Assembly (NCBI RefSeq): GCF_041146795.1
Contig: NC_135176.1
Location: 14,811,286-14,875,285 of the forward strand
Length of the DNA stretch: 64,000 bases
Origin: Maylandia zebra
Taxonomy: Eukaryota; Chordata; Actinopteri; Cichliformes; Cichlidae
Direction: 5' to 3'
Below, one piece after another: positions 1 to 27,100 of this stretch (position 1 is its first letter; every line of letters begins with the position of its first letter). The position numbers and the translations under genes were made by a program. The notes under the pieces were generated by a model that searched no databases, was not told where the DNA came from, and worked only from the letters and a program-made list of their open reading frames with translations.

Positions 1-1030
1 GCATCAGAGGGCCATTTGCAACTCACCATTAATAAGTGAGTGGTGCATTAACTTTAAAGGTGCTGGAGTGTTGCTGTTACTCACCCCCAGTTGGCTGATT
101 TGTTACAGGGGATGTTCTTTAAACAGATTAGCCAGGTGCCAAACATTAGCCAAGGCAACTGCAATCTGCAATGGAAATCGCAGGTACAAATGTGAAAATA
201 TGCCTCAATTTTTGCAAAGATTTGAATTTCATCTGCAGGCTTGGAGAGCATTACTGGAAATTAAGCAAGAAATGTCTGAGCACAGCGATACCAAGCGTGT
301 GGGTGTATCTGTTGTGCTGCTGAAATTAAAATTTTACACTGACCCTGGTGAAGCATGCAAGTATATTTGCTGAGGCTGGACATCTAAAAGAGGCAGATAT
401 TCTCAGTTCACCAGCTGCAACCTACATGTTACAGAATTTTTTTTAATTTTTTTTTTTTACAGGTTTTTTTCCCCCCTTTTTTCTTTTTTTTTTTACAGTA
501 AATAATCAAATTATTTCAAATGTTTTGCCCTCTGAACGCCACATAAAACATTTTTTAATTTCTTTTTTATTGGGATTACAGTGATGAAAGTTAGCTAAAC
601 TATAAATTCTATGAACAGAATTATCCGGTATTTCAGAATTGGTAGGAAAGGGACAAGATTATTTGCTTCTTGAGCTGACTGGTTACCTGTTGTAGCTAGT
701 TTCTAGTTCAAGTTCAACTGACCAATCACATTGGAGCAGATTTAAAAAGAAAAGCTTACATCAAAAAGAGACTGAACACAAACTTTCATTAAAAGTGGTT
801 GTTTTTTTTTTGTTTTTTTGTTTTTTTATCTTTGCAAACAGTGACTAATGGACAACATTCTTGGCTTGAATATCTGGTGGCTACATCAGAACCCCGAAAA
901 ATTGGCTGTTGCTCTCAGAGGCTAAGTCAGCAAATTAGCTGAAGGATTGCCAGACAGAATAAATAGAGACAGAGTGAGAGGGTTTTTTTTAAGAGAGTAA
1001 GCACACACACACACAAACTTTAAAAGACTC
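1..1030. other. Unassigned flank left of the SH2D4-like gene
   Basis: No exon, RNA gene or transposon was recognised. The stretch is A/T-rich with several T-runs (around 437-500 and 800-830) and a short CA tract near 1001-1014. On the minus-strand reading it lies downstream of the proposed polyadenylation signal of the SH2D4-like gene, so it is probably intergenic. If that gene continues into more exons, it would instead be intron. Confidence 0.4.
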
Positions 1031-2045
1031 GGGTATACAAGTTATGCAGTTTTATTGTTTCATTGACTGTACCACAAAACCTTGACATCAAAAAAGAGAA
1101 AAAAAAAATGTCCCTCATTTTATAAGTGAACATTGCTGTAATGTTAAATATCCCATCACAAAATCTCACTCCTCATATAGAAAAATTTAAAAAACAAATC
1201 AAAAAAACAATAAGCAAAAAGTACAGTCACACAGCTCAAAAACATGAAACGCTGGATTATTTGGCAGCAACTGTCTAACTTGCCAGGATTTGATCCACTG
1301 GGAGTGACAGATGAGTGCATTTGGCACTGTCATTGGTCCACAACAGGTCGCAGTGAGCCTCCTGCCAGGTGGCAGAGGGAGACATACATTGCATTATGAC
1401 AAATAAACAACTCTACACTATTCCCAGGGAGGAGACAGCAAGATAAAGGAGGCCTCTACTGTGCCTTCTTTCACACCCTCATGCCCCCCCATGCCCATTC
1501 TTTTGTTCAAGAAGACAGAAATAAGGAGGAAAAACAGAACCAGGCATGTGTGCACACCAGCGAATGTAAACTGTCTTATAAGCAATCAAAAGAAAAGGCA
1601 ACGTGTCAGTAAATATCGTGTGCGCGGACTTTGTGAATTAGGGTAAAAACTGTGTTTTAGAAAAATAGCACATTTTTTCATGCTTGTATGAAGTGAAAAG
1701 CATCAGTAACAAGTAAATTCATTTGAAAATATGTGCGCCATCATTTTCCTGGCAAAAATGTTTAAAAACTTTCAAATGCAATCCACTTCTTTGGAAGTCT
1801 TTTGACTTAAAGAGTGTTTACAGTACTGCAGCATCAAAAATAATAATAACAATAAAAGAAAACCATTACATTCAAGCATTTCCATCACTGTGCATTCAGA
1901 GTGACAGCAACAATGCAAACGTTACCACTTCTAAACCACCTTTGGAGTCCATCCCATTAAGCCTCTGAATGAGGCATCACAGTAGGTGATCTGAATCACA
2001 GAGATGCATGAAGCTTGGGTGGGTGCCTGTTCACCAGTGTACGGA
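1031..2045 (-). other. Probable 3' UTR of the SH2D4-like gene
   Basis: About 1 kb of A/T-rich, non-repetitive sequence follows the exon 7 stop and contains AATAAA on the minus strand at 1051-1056. This is inferred. It would be intron if the donor at the stop codon is used. Confidence 0.4.
1051..1056 (-). other. Candidate polyadenylation signal AATAAA
   Basis: TTTATT on the plus strand is AATAAA in the sense of the SH2D4-like gene, about 990 bp after its stop codon. The hexamer is common in A/T-rich DNA, so support is modest. Confidence 0.35.
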
Positions 2046-15791
<13,746 letters not shown>

Positions 15792-16019
15792 TTAACCTGG
15801 TACCACTTGGCAAGCAGTTGAAGCTTGCTTCTCGTAGTGCACAGTGTGTAAGGATGATTTATGGTCTCATGTCAGCAGAGGACTTTTGTAGCTTCTTATT
15901 TGTCTCTAAAGTCACTCTTGAAGTCATGAATTAAGGTTCTTGCTCTTTCTACACATGCTTTTGTACAAGCTGTACTATCTCACTCATACAGACTGTCTTT
16001 CTCTCTCTCTCATACACAC

Positions 16020-16050
16020 ACTCTCTCACACACACACACACACACACACA
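16020..16050. repeat. Short (CA)n tract
   Basis: CTCTCA followed by about 12 CA units, next to a (CT)n stretch. Confidence 0.9.
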
Positions 16051-16959
16051 AATCCTGCTTCCTTTCTATAATGTGCTCAGTTTCCCCATCAAGATGTCAG
16101 ATTTCTTTGGAGGTCATCTTTGGCACAATCTATGAGAAAAACAAAACACACAGTGAAGATCATCTTGCATGATTTTCAAAGCTGCAGTGTCTTACATATT
16201 TTCTTAAGAAACTTTTTTTCTTATTTCCTAGAAATATCTGTTTAAAGCAGTTGTCTTGTCCTTCCGTGCATGAATACGGAAGAGCCCAAAGCCAATTTCA
16301 ACACTTTACAGAAAGTCTGCTACCCAGAATGGGAGGAGATTCCAAAGGAATGGGACTGCATCTGACATCAGTGTCCCACCCTGCTCCTTCCTCTCCCCAA
16401 AACCATGTTCGTTTCTCTCTAAAACTCTCACAAGATAGCGGCCCCCGCCTCTTTTTCCTTTTGTAAAAAAACATGGCCAGTGTCTGGTTGTAATGAGGGA
16501 TAAAAATCTGGGTCATAGCACTGGACAGCGAGAGCCAGGTTGTCTAACAAGAGGATTGAAATGGACTCCTCCAGTCACAGTGGGTAGTTAAACAATGGCT
16601 ACCACATAGGCAGCACTTGGAGGGAAAGAAAGCTCGTCTCAGACTGAAAACTATCACACTGGTGGAATACAGATTGGTGTCTGCTAAACACACCGCAGGG
16701 TGCAGAGAAGGAAACCAAAGAAAACAGGGGGGAGGGGGTGAAGTGGAGAAAATGAGTGCTACAAAACAAAAAGGGAGTTGTAGGAGAAGGTTAGAATTTG
16801 CTGAAGTACTCACAGTGGGATGTAGACAGCCGCTCCACAGCAGAGTATGCTAACTGAGCTGAGGGAGTCACAGCGCCTGTGGGTCCACCTCGTCTTTGTG
16901 TGTATGACTGAGCTGATGACATCACAGCATTCCATAATCTCTTTACCTCCCTCTCCCTT

Positions 16960-16960
16960 C

Positions 16961-17005
<45 letters not shown>

Positions 17006-17006
17006 T
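16960..17006. repeat. Compound (CT)n(CA)n microsatellite
   Basis: About 13 CT units run directly into about 9 CA units. Confidence 0.93.
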
Positions 17007-17028
17007 AAAGCTACATTTAAGGCTACAT

Positions 17029-17061
17029 TTCAACTTCCTGAGTTGGTCTCAGGAAGTTGAA
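17029..17061. repeat. Perfect hairpin, 14-bp arms, 5-nt loop
   Basis: Arms TTCAACTTCCTGAG and CTCAGGAAGTTGAA around TTGGT. Confidence 0.93.
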
Positions 17062-18755
17062 CTCACACTTTAAAAAGCTAGAAAGAAAGGCATGCGTTCA
17101 TGTTCATAACACACGTATTTTCCACATCTTCACACATTTTCGCTTACACATATAATTCTACACAAATAATATTAAAAAAAAAAAATACAGCAAAGAAAAA
17201 TGAGCTCTCTTCCTCCTGTATTTTCTTCCATTTTAATGACGCCTTTTAATTAAGAAATGCTATTTGCTAACGTTCGCGTTTAGTATTACCCAAAACTTTA
17301 GCACAGCCTCTAGCATTATGTGAAACAACCGATGTGCCTTCTAGCATTATGCAAGTAACTGTTTGCTGTTTAATTTACCATGTCTGCTGATAGTTTGCAC
17401 ATTCAAGCCAGAGGAAATTTTCTCAGCTAACTGTCCTCCTCTGCTTATGAGCCACTCATTTTTAGGTAAAGAGCGGCCTCTACTGGTTAAGGCAATTGCT
17501 GTGATTTAAAAAAAAAGAAAAGGAGCCTGCCATGGATTACGTCACCACCCAAGCCAGTGCTCAACTACCTTAAACTACAGCACTAAACGAAAGCTGAATA
17601 AAAACTGTGTATAAGCACTTATGCACACTGACCGCATGGCTCCATAAATTTCCACTGCAAAACAGCGTAAATATACAATGCATGCAGACACCTGCACCTA
17701 AAACGTAACGAGGGGCAGGATGCTTTTGTAACAAGCCATTTGTTATAGTCAGCGGTGGCAAAGTGCTCATGTGAGAATGGTCATGCTTCAAAATTAATAA
17801 AATGTAAGTTCTCTAGATTCAAAGTGTGGCACCTTGGATCAGACTAAACACATCAGAACACATTACAATGTGTTTTATGTTTAATAAGAGAATTTTTGTT
17901 TAATTAAATGGGGTTTATCCTTTTTTTGGATGCTTTAATCATGCTGTGACGACAGAGACCAGTTCTCTGTGTAGATTCTGGGATGAGGAGCAAAGTCGGA
18001 GTGTAAGCTGGCATCTGGGCTGGAGTCCATCTCGGTATAGCACATCCACTTCAGTTTTTTCACCCTCCATCCCCCTCTGGCAGGCTGGGACTATCAACTA
18101 ACAACAAAGCACAAACATACATATGTCCTGGAGAAATACCTTTGGGCATATCTAGAGAATGGACCTCCCAGCTCGTTATGCTGTATTTACTCTTATGTGG
18201 GTTCTTCTGATAGGAGGAGAATGGTTGAAGCAATACAAAGGTACCGCGTGTGGATGGCCCAGAAATAAATCTGCCTCTATGCTCCATGATTTAGAACCTA
18301 GAAGCAACCCAAATGGTGCTGCTTTATCACTTTGCCAATTTTCAGAATTTACATAATGATAATTAACATTTTCTATGTCATTTCATTTTATTAACAGAAT
18401 TAAACCAAGACTTCAACTTGTTACAGGGAATCAGTTTTACTTATAAATAGCTATAAACTCAAGATAGTGAGATGCATCCTAAAAACATCTGGAAGCAACT
18501 TTTTTAAGCTCTTTTTTAAACTTTGATTTTTAGCTTAACTCTGACACCAAACGTATTAAAAAAGAAAAAAAATAAGAAAGAAAAACAATCATTACAAAAA
18601 TGTAACTTGAAACATGTGCAGGTTCTGTTGGGTCACGATCAATAAAGTCTAATTTCTTTAGTTTTAGATTAACAGAAAAACTCACAGAAGAGCAATTGTT
18701 GCATACAGATGATCACAAATTGCATAGTCGGGATAGTCAGAGAACAAAGTAACGC

Positions 18756-18761
18756 TTTATT
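18756..18761 (-). other. Candidate distal pura polyadenylation signal
   Basis: AATAAA on the minus strand about 3.56 kb beyond the pura stop codon. A nearer candidate lies at 19047-19052. Neither can be chosen without transcript data. Confidence 0.35.
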
Positions 18762-20183
18762 TTACAGCCTGGTTTTACACATACAGTACTATTGTAGAAA
18801 TCTCTAAGAAGACATGAGTCATCAGGTACTCGCCATTGCAAAATTTGCATTTTATAGGCTGTAAAATTAAGCTTTAGCAATTAGTATCATTGCAAATGTA
18901 TAATCAGACATTGTAGACAGCACTACATAAAAATTAAACAGACTTTTCAGTGATTTCCCCCACCCCCATCCCACAACAAGAAATGAAACATGAAAAACAC
19001 ATACATTTTGAATATAGATTTTTTTCACCCTCATGGGTAAATTAAATTTATTCTTTTTTTTTATAATTTGTCAAATGTACATAAATTATATTTAATGCAT
19101 CAAAAACCAAATGAGCAAATCAAATAACCTCATTTTTTTTTAAATAAAAAGAGGTAACAGAAAAGAGAACAACATTCTTTGTTGAGATCATTTTTAAACA
19201 AGTATTGGTCAGGCATTTCATTAACCTGGGAAAGCAAAGTGCTACACACAACAACCACTGAAGACAGTTCACCATACACCTTAATGAGGATTGGACTGAA
19301 GCACCTTTTCTTAGCTTAAAGCTAAAATGGAGATTCCAGGGATTTTTTTTTCTTCTTTTTAAATTTTCCTTTTCACAAAAAAACAAAAGAAAAAACAAAA
19401 CAAAGAAACAAAAAAAAAAAACCTCCATTGTATGTTTACAGTCTACCTTGAACAAACCATTAGCCAAGTTTACCCTTTTCCTTGAGAGGGGCATACTTGC
19501 AGGGACAATGTTCGATTTCAAGTTAAAGTAAGTACGTGAACTGCTTGACTCAACAGGCTGCTAAGACCTTGGTTTACTATATTTTCCTCCAGGATGGAGC
19601 TTTGTGTGCAAATAAAGGCATACAATTCCTTCATGAGAAATAAACATGGAATTCAGCCATATGCTTTCAAATAGTAATCATATATTTAATTGATATACAT
19701 ATATTGCCACCATTGGCACATATGATATTGCACACAGTGATGAAATGTTGCACAGAAAGAAAAAAAAAACAAAACGATATTTTTGTGGGCAAAAACATTC
19801 CAAAATTACAAATAATGTGGAATAATGCTGAAAAGGTAAAACTACATAAAAACAAACAAAAAACAAACAAACAAAAACCCCCACAAAACAAAACAAGACA
19901 TGCTTGCTACTCCCCATTAATTGAGCAACTTACAACTTACACATAACTAACCCAAGCCATGAAACAAGCATTTTAAGGGGTGGGGTGGGGCTTTGCCGTA
20001 ACAACGGATACCATTTCAGGCCACTACTGATGTTCCCAATCAGCCCCTGCTCTCCCTGCTAATGCATATGGCTGGTGAAGAGCCATCTCTTCTGCATCGT
20101 CTTGCATCTAGGTGACCACCCCCTTCCATGTTTACATGTAGGCCGATACCTGGATGGCTAGGGAATGGGGATGGCAATAAAGT

Positions 20184-20213
20184 GGGGGGGGGGGGGGGGG
20201 GGGGGGGGGGGGG
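20184..20213. repeat. 30-nt G homopolymer
   Basis: An uninterrupted run of 30 G. If transcribed within the pura 3' UTR it would be a 30-nt C run in the RNA. Confidence 0.95.
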
Positions 20214-22316
20214 CTGAAAGGTAGCAGAAAAAAGTTAAGAATTCTGCTCCTATTTTTCTAAAGAGTTTGTAACAAACACTTTTAGCACCACGAGTCGTGC
20301 GCTAGCACACAAGGGGGCTGAGACACAAGAAATAGAAGAAAAAGGAGTTTTGAAAAAAAGAAGAAGAAGAAAACAAAAAGAAGCCATAACTGCGATCCAA
20401 AGCACCAGGCCAGCGTGTAAGCATGCGGAGTGTGTAAGGCACCAGGTTGTTTATATGCTGAAGAGGATGCTCCCAATCAGGTATCATTTAGGCTATACCA
20501 AAGGCTCCAAAAATAGGTGGTCAAGGACAGTCTAGTTTGCTGGTTTCCAGTCAATCTAAACATGGGAGCAATCATTTAATTCAATGCTGAGGTAAATCTG
20601 ACAGTATCTGATTGTTGCCAGTTTCTCTGGAGTTTACTGACAGAGTTTATAAAACTGCTATCACACATCTATGAGATGCGACTGAACTGGATTAGAACCA
20701 GTTGTTTTCCGTGTGGCAGCCCAAATATTTACAATTAGACCAGAACAGAATCTCATCACCCCAGGTGGGTATTTGGGCTTACAAATCTAAAGCAGAGCTA
20801 TGAGAATGTATCCAAAGTAGCCCCACACTGAACTTCACACCCTCAGATCTTAAAACGCAAGAAAGGAATGTGCACATCCAATGACATAACAGACATTCAC
20901 CAACAGGTGAACCAGGCCGTCTTCACCTCGGCTAAGCCAGGCAAGCGCCTCAGTGGCCGTCCTCATAGTGTGATGGTGACATTTCGATTACTGTTCACAA
21001 GGTCGCTGCTTTTACAATCATGCTTTGAAACAACTTCCACTAGAACTACACCGAGCCTTTTGGATGGTAATCCCCCCCCCCAGTCCTCGAACTTGAGATT
21101 CATACAACATAGGCAGATAAAGATACGTATGGAAGGGTCTTTGAGCCAATATTTTGGGAGACCAACGAAATCGTAGTGCAGATAAACATGCAGCAACAGC
21201 ACTCCTTGGCACCATTTAGACTTTTATGACTAAACAAGATCACAAAAAGTTTGTTTCATATGTACTAACCGATTGCGCTCTTCCAGTTTTTACTATGCCA
21301 ATCAACACAGTATATTCAGGGTCTTTTGCCTTGTTAAATAATCTGCAGTTCAGGCCATTTGCTACATGTTGTCTCTGCATTTCCTCTATCAAATACACAT
21401 TTAGTACCTTTAAACTGAACACATTGCATTAACAACGAGACACAAAGGTAGTCTATTATATATCCATCTGCATGGCAACAATTTCAACTGAAACAAAAGT
21501 TACAATATTAATATATCTTTGAATGCCTCTGGCAAATGTCAAGATCCAATGACCAGTTCCTTATATGCAATGCATATTGCACAATAAATAGAGCACTTAT
21601 TTCATTTCATGAAAATGCCTACACGTTCCTTTGTTTTGTTTTGTTTTTAATATATATATATATATGTACTGCATGAAATCTTATCAGTTTCCGAAGCAGG
21701 CCTAGCCCTCATATGATTTATGTGTAAACACCTCTCTACTCACAGGTAAAGGTAAATAGGATGGCAAGTACATGTGACAACCTTTTACAAAGTTTTGGAA
21801 TTTTGGTCTAAAAATTAAAACATCTGATTTGTGCTGAAGTCATTTAACTCACATGAGAAGGAAACTTTTTTGTCTCTCCTTTGAACTCGGCAATAATTCA
21901 ATTTGAACATTGCAAACACTTTTTTTTCCTCTCCTCTTTACAATAGCTTTAACTGGTACAAAAGTTTTCTGTTAATAAGGGAAATAAACAGTTCAATATC
22001 GTTTGTCAAGTAGGAAACAATGTTCAAATATAATGTTATTACTTTGTTTAGCAGCCTGTTACTGTATTAATGGTGGTTAAGTGGGGTAACATCCAGCGAT
22101 GAGTGACAACATGTCATAACTGTCAGGTCGTGGAGGTTTCTTATATTGTGGGTGATGCTCCCTTGGTTAAACCAATACAGTTAAATCTTTAGATTTCTTT
22201 CATTATACAGTAGAGTGTTTTCTTTTTAATTATAATTCTCTTGTTATTTTCATTACTCTGGCATGTTTTTCCTCTCTCTCTCTCTCTTTTTTTTCTTTTT
22301 TTGTTTGCTGTCTATA

Positions 22317-23174
22317 TCAATCCTCGTCTCCATCGTCCTGCTGCATCTCCTCTTGTTGCTGCAGCTCGCATGCCCTTTTCTCCCGCTGTTTCTCCTGGAT
22401 CTTCTTCATCTCCTCGGCATATTTACAGAAAGTATTCCCAAATTTGGACCACACTTTGTAGGGCACTGTAATTGAGTTGCGGTACGTTGGCTTCACCTCG
22501 CTTACCCTCATAAACACACCGTACTTATTGGATCCGACGTCGAAGAAAAACCGTTTGTTGTCCACAGTCAACGATGACCCTTCGGGCAACTCTGCAGGTT
22601 CGTCCTCTACACCATAATCGTCAATAAGTTTAGCCAAAGCGTCACGAAACTCAATAAGTCCCTGGGCAGGCAGAGCAATCGTCTGGCCTTGCGTGAATCC
22701 CAAACCGGGCCCCCGGTTAACGGTCTGTCGAATCCTCAGAAACCGTCCCCGCTGGTTCTCTTTCAGATCCATATAGTATTTCCGATTTTCTCGGACCAAG
22801 AACTCGCTTTTGAGGGCTCGCCTGGGCTCGTCTTGTACCATCCCCGGGTTGCTCGGACCCAGCTGGGCATAATGTTCGATGAAGTCCCCCAAGTAGTCAC
22901 GGAACTCAACCGCCACGGACATGGAGAGAGTGAGGCGGCTCTTGTTTCCACCGGCCCCGACTTCTGCTATCTTTAAGAAGCGGCCTTTCGCGTTCTGCTT
23001 AACGTCCAAATAGAAACGTTTGTTTTGGATGTCAACCCTCTTCGATGCCAGCTCTTGGGTCTCATGCTGGAGCCCGGAGGCCGAGCCCGCCCCTCCTGTC
23101 GCTAGGTGCATGGAACCGAAGCCTGGGCCCGTAGCTGCTCCTCCCTGCTCACTTCCACTGTCTCTGTCCGCCAT
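22317..23174 (-). CDS. pura: Pur-alpha, transcriptional activator / RNA- and ssDNA-binding protein
   Basis: A complete intronless frame of 285 codons plus stop. The start [14 protein letters not shown] matches vertebrate PURA, which separates it from PURB and PURG. The three PUR repeats lie at about residues 40-105, 122-187 and 195-258, with the typical [30 protein letters not shown] and [15 protein letters not shown] motifs. Repeats I and II form the nucleic-acid-binding module and repeat III mediates dimerisation in this family. A Lys/Glu/Gln-rich acidic tail ([10 protein letters not shown] then QQQEE) closes the protein. It is shorter than the human form (about 322 residues), mainly because the long glycine run near the N-terminus is missing. 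Pur-alpha binds purine-rich single strands and neuronal RNA granules and acts in nucleus and cytoplasm. It is divergent to nrg2, as in human 5q31. Confidence 0.97.
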   Translation of the reverse strand: MADRDSGSEQGGAATGPGFGSMHLATGGAGSASGLQHETQELASKRVDIQNKRFYLDVKQNAKGRFLKIAEVGAGGNKSRLTLSMSVAVEFRDYLGDFIEHYAQLGPSNPGMVQDEPRRALKSEFLVRENRKYYMDLKENQRGRFLRIRQTVNRGPGLGFTQGQTIALPAQGLIEFRDALAKLIDDYGVEDEPAELPEGSSLTVDNKRFFFDVGSNKYGVFMRVSEVKPTYRNSITVPYKVWSKFGNTFCKYAEEMKKIQEKQREKRACELQQQEEMQQDDGDED

Positions 23175-23242
23175 GATGCTGCCTGCCTGCCTTCTCCCTC
23201 TGTCTGCTGCACAGCCACAGCGAGCCGGAGCTCTCGCGAGAT
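23175..23242 (-). other. pura 5' UTR segment with possible 3' splice site at its upstream edge
   Basis: Directly upstream of the pura ATG in the gene's sense is a purine-rich leader (GAGGGAGAAGGCAGGCAGG). At 23243-23245 a TGTGTAG sits after a T-rich tract (TTTTATTTTTTTATACTCT), which is a credible acceptor. The leader exon would then start at 23242. No transcript evidence is available. Confidence 0.4.
23232..23241. promoter_or_regulatory. TCTCGCGAGA palindromic promoter element
   Basis: An exact 10-bp TCTCGCGAGA, 58 bp upstream of the pura ATG. The motif is a known core element of TATA-less, often bidirectional vertebrate promoters. It fits a start site close to the coding exon, but it also lies within the first bases after the candidate splice acceptor. 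Confidence 0.6.
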
Positions 23243-24118
23243 CTACACAAGAGTATAAAAAAATAAAACGAGAAGGGCGCTTAACGCAGAGCGATTGCCA
23301 TGTGTTTTAATGCCCTTTATGCCACACCGCACGACTAATGTCATAAGCTGTCACTAACATTGAAAGCGAAACCTACGGTTGTTGGAGGAAATGCGTCTAC
23401 CAGCCCACTTAAGTTTCATTTCGTCTGTACAACTCCCGAAAAGCCAGGTGCTTTTCCAACCTGGAAAGACCCAAGCTTGCCCTCAAGTTTTTATCTAAGA
23501 AAATAGCCTTCTAATGCATCACCGACTTCACATCACAAGTGTATCTGTTTACGTGGGATGTGCTAACGAGTTTACAGATCACCGTTTGCTCTCAAAGAGT
23601 TGAAGAATTAAATTTTTTTTTTTGATTTACAAGTCACAAGAAAATCGGTCTATACATATTATTTAACAGGACCACATCAGCAGCAATACAAATAATAGCA
23701 GGACTGATAAAACGAATAGCTTGTAACGAATAATTAGTTTTCACTCTAGGCGACAGTCAATTATTACATAATTTATAATACGTCTTACCTTTTATACATT
23801 GTATTGGATTTCTAGGCTATACTAAACACTGATATCAGCATTAGAATTAGAAAGGAAGGAAGGAAGGAAGTTTAGTTTAAAATATATGCTATGTATAGCT
23901 AATAATACAAATAAAAAAAATTATATATATTAATTTTTAGTTTCCGATTCCCGTTTTATTTTATGAATGAGCAGTTTTGTTCTATAACGCCAAATCATGT
24001 CAGAAAGGGAGAGAGAGCCGCCATGTTAACTGTGTGGGAATAATATGAGCAGAGGTGGGTCTCACACAACATTGTTTCAGCAACTCAGCTAAGTTTCCCC
24101 ACCCTAGAGGCTACTTAC

Positions 24119-24145
24119 CTCTGCTTAGATAAAAGACGGAACAAC
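24119..24145 (-). other. Candidate pura upstream leader, donor AGCAGAG|GTAAGT
   Basis: On the minus strand CTAAGCAGAG|GTAAGTAGCC is a near-perfect 5' splice site, 877 bp upstream of the candidate acceptor of the pura coding exon. The 5' limit of the exon is unknown, so the start given is nominal. Confidence 0.25.
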
Positions 24146-27100
24146 TAGGCTAGCTTTAATACCACCAGTCATTCCTCAGTTTGAAATCTGTAAAGGTGCA
24201 AATTTTTTTTTACAAAGGTTACATTTTTTATGTAGCAAAACATCCAATGAGCGTGCTCGGTATGCCTACGGGACATGCAAAACAGCTGCCAACATCAAGG
24301 CTAACACACACAGAAGGCGTGAAAGTGTAGCAACCCCTCCTGTAGCTTACGTTCATGAAAGAAAGGTGCTGTTTCTAAACTCTGACTTTGTGGCGACTAT
24401 TTCTAAGGTAATCTTACCCACTTATTCACGCCTTAAGATAGAATTGTGTCACCCAGGTGTCCGAGCAAGGTCTGAACGCTGTCTCAGCGGAGCCCCCTGC
24501 AGCTCGCAGGCCTGCCTCATTAGTACTCGGGCCTCCTTCTCTTCAGCTATTCAGCGGCGGCAATGTCTGCTCCGGGTCAAAGCTCTTTCTTTCATTTTAT
24601 TTTTTTTACTTGCGCAAATGTGAAATTTGATGGGCAGACCTGGGCTATGATAGTTCAGCTCATTTGCTCTGGTAATATTTTGCGCATTTCAATTAAAGCC
24701 ACTGCATGGATTGATAATGGGAAAAGATCAAGGCATGCCCATCTGGGCCTACACAGATTATTACTGACTAGACCATGACGATCTTAGAGCATAAAAATAA
24801 GTAGTAATAAAGCCCCAAATAAATAAATAATAAACCCATCTTAACTTAAATTCTGCCCAAAAAATAAAATACAATAATCAATGCTGGCGATACTTTTTTT
24901 TTTTTTTTTTTTTTACACGAAGGACCTTTTTTTTAGTCTTACTTCCGATTTACCTGGAAAACGATTTTGTTTTTTTGTTTTGTTTTTTAAAAAAGAGTGC
25001 CAAGACCTTTCACTCGAGGCATCTATGAGCCTGTATAGGGTATCTGTATTTTTTATTTAGCATAAATCTTCTGCCCTTCTTCCGCCTTTTCTAATTCCTT
25101 TTTCATATTTACTTCAAACTACTTCAGATTGCCTCCAAATCATTTTTACGACCAAAGATAAACAGCGCAAATAGGTTTTAAATGTAAAAATCGCTCAAAT
25201 AGTTTTATTCAAGCGCACTACAAAGAGTTAGTAGGCCTATTATTACAAGAAAATAAAATTTAGTATTCAGTCAGTGACTGTGAGACAGCTGTCCTAGGCC
25301 TCGTCTATATGATTACACTGCAGAAAGCCCAGAATTTAAAACATAATTGTTTCCCCCGCCGCTCATTCTTGCAGACTCGTTTATGTGTCGCTGCCGAGTC
25401 CAAATAAGGGAAAATGGTAAGATGTTTAACTGTGGGTATCCTTTAGGCACTATTCGTTCTTCACTTCACAAACAAGACCGAGAATTGAACCTCAAACTTT
25501 TATTTAGAATAGAAAATATCAACTGCATTGATGGAAACGTTGAGATACGTGATTAATTTCCCTCTCAAAGTTGACCTTTCTTCTCTACCTTTCCACAAGA
25601 CTGTTAGGCCTGACTGAAGCCAGTCATACAAACAAACCCAACGCAGAAACTTAAAAATAAAGTAAAATAAAATAAAAATAAACATGTATGCATCTTGACT
25701 TATAGATACTACTTGATTTCTCAGGCGTTAAATATTAAAGCAGTAATTTGAAATGCTTTACATTTAAAATGCTGTATGCATTCTGTATGTTTATAGTAAT
25801 CATTTCAAATGCTTATTGTTTAAAAAAGAAAATTCCGGGCTGTGAAAAAAATATTGGGTAATTTAAAAAGTTACAAATATTAAAAATTATAATTTATTTA
25901 AACAAATAATGAATAATAAAATGTGAAGCAGGAGGACGCTGAAATATCCGGACGATGCTAAGAGAGAAGTCGCGTTCAAGAAAATTATTCCCTCTAAAAT
26001 TCCCTGAAGAAGAATTTAGGTCGCTCTTCTACTCTGTCCATCAATAGTGTAAATCAGAGCTGCAGGTGAGGAGACAGAAGCATGTGGGCCTTAAGAGGAA
26101 ACAATACACTTGACTAATTTTCTCCTTCTTTTAAACGTTCTCTTAATCTTTACCCACCTTTTATATTTTTTATACACATAAACATTCAAATATGACCTAT
26201 TCTGCGCCTCAAAGGGTGATTCATTCCCCAGTAATTCCCACTTTGATTAAAAAATAAATGAATAAATTGTGATTAAAAACCTAACAACTGCGCGAGGATT
26301 AAACCAATGACAATTTTAGAGTCTAAACGTGTAACGTGTATGACTGTGATGTTCAGCGTGAGGTTGGCCTGTTGGTTTTCTATGCAAAAAAAAATCAACT
26401 AAGTTTGTCCGCACCTGCTCGCAGTGAACCTCTCTCATTATTTCATTGCCACTCCCCAGGAAACTCTGAGTACAAGCTTGTATTCTTTTCATTAAGTGTT
26501 TCTGCTGAAGAGAAGTCAACTCTATGCTGTTTTTTTTTTTTTAATGATGTGCCCTTTCTTTTTATTGTTAGTTTTTCTAAATAGATGAGTCCAATAAATA
26601 CCGCTGTGGATGCACGCGAAATGGGTAAGTCATTCCTATTGCACTGAATGAAGGAACAGCACTGCAAACTTACAGGCCTCGTTTGTGAATAATGTGTCGG
26701 ATTTAAAATGGCCTTACCTCTCTGGGCCTCAGATTGCAATGGAACCACTCATTTAGAATTTCATCAGACTTTCTAATCAAAGCGTTTACTGTGACAAGCT
26801 CATCTTTGTCTGTACAAAGTTACACCTAAAACACTATATACGCCTCTATATACGCAGATTTATGAAGACCCACTAGACAGATGAATAACTTATCAGTTAA
26901 GCAATAAATTCATCACCAGTCGGTACTTGGCCTATTTTCTTTCTGACAATTTTAAATTATGGACGTGGATCATACATGCAGGTCTTTTTCGGATCCCGAG
27001 ATCGCATCCAACGCAGTTTTCAGCCTCAGAAAGTGTTGTCGCAGTTGGTAAAAGACAGCCGCTGTGATCACCTCCCAAAGTTTCTCCCTACATCCCAGCA

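Larger units (their letters stand above)
18756..22316 (-). other. Probable long 3' UTR of pura
   Basis: About 3.5 kb of A/T-rich, largely repeat-free sequence follows the pura stop codon. AATAAA hexamers in the pura sense lie at 19047-19052 and 18756-18761. Mammalian PURA transcripts are known for very long 3' UTRs, which fits. The end point is inferred. A 30-nt G run (20184-20213) lies inside. Confidence 0.45.

Noticed and set aside
1290..1352. Possible extra terminal exon of the SH2D4-like gene (acceptor CACCTGGCAG, open to TAG)
   Set aside because: The open frame that ends neatly at TAG needs phase 0, but the donor at 2050 is phase 2. The phase-2 reading gives an unrelated, unconvincing peptide.
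19667..19917. Phe/Cys-rich minus-strand ORFs in the pura 3' UTR
   Set aside because: They are translations of A-rich and AAC-repeat tracts and have no conserved start or domain.
15800..22300. IGIP and CYSTM1, neighbours of PURA in mammals
   Set aside because: I looked for the short conserved IGIP peptide and for a Cys-rich transmembrane tail on the minus strand and found no match. They may lie elsewhere or be lost.
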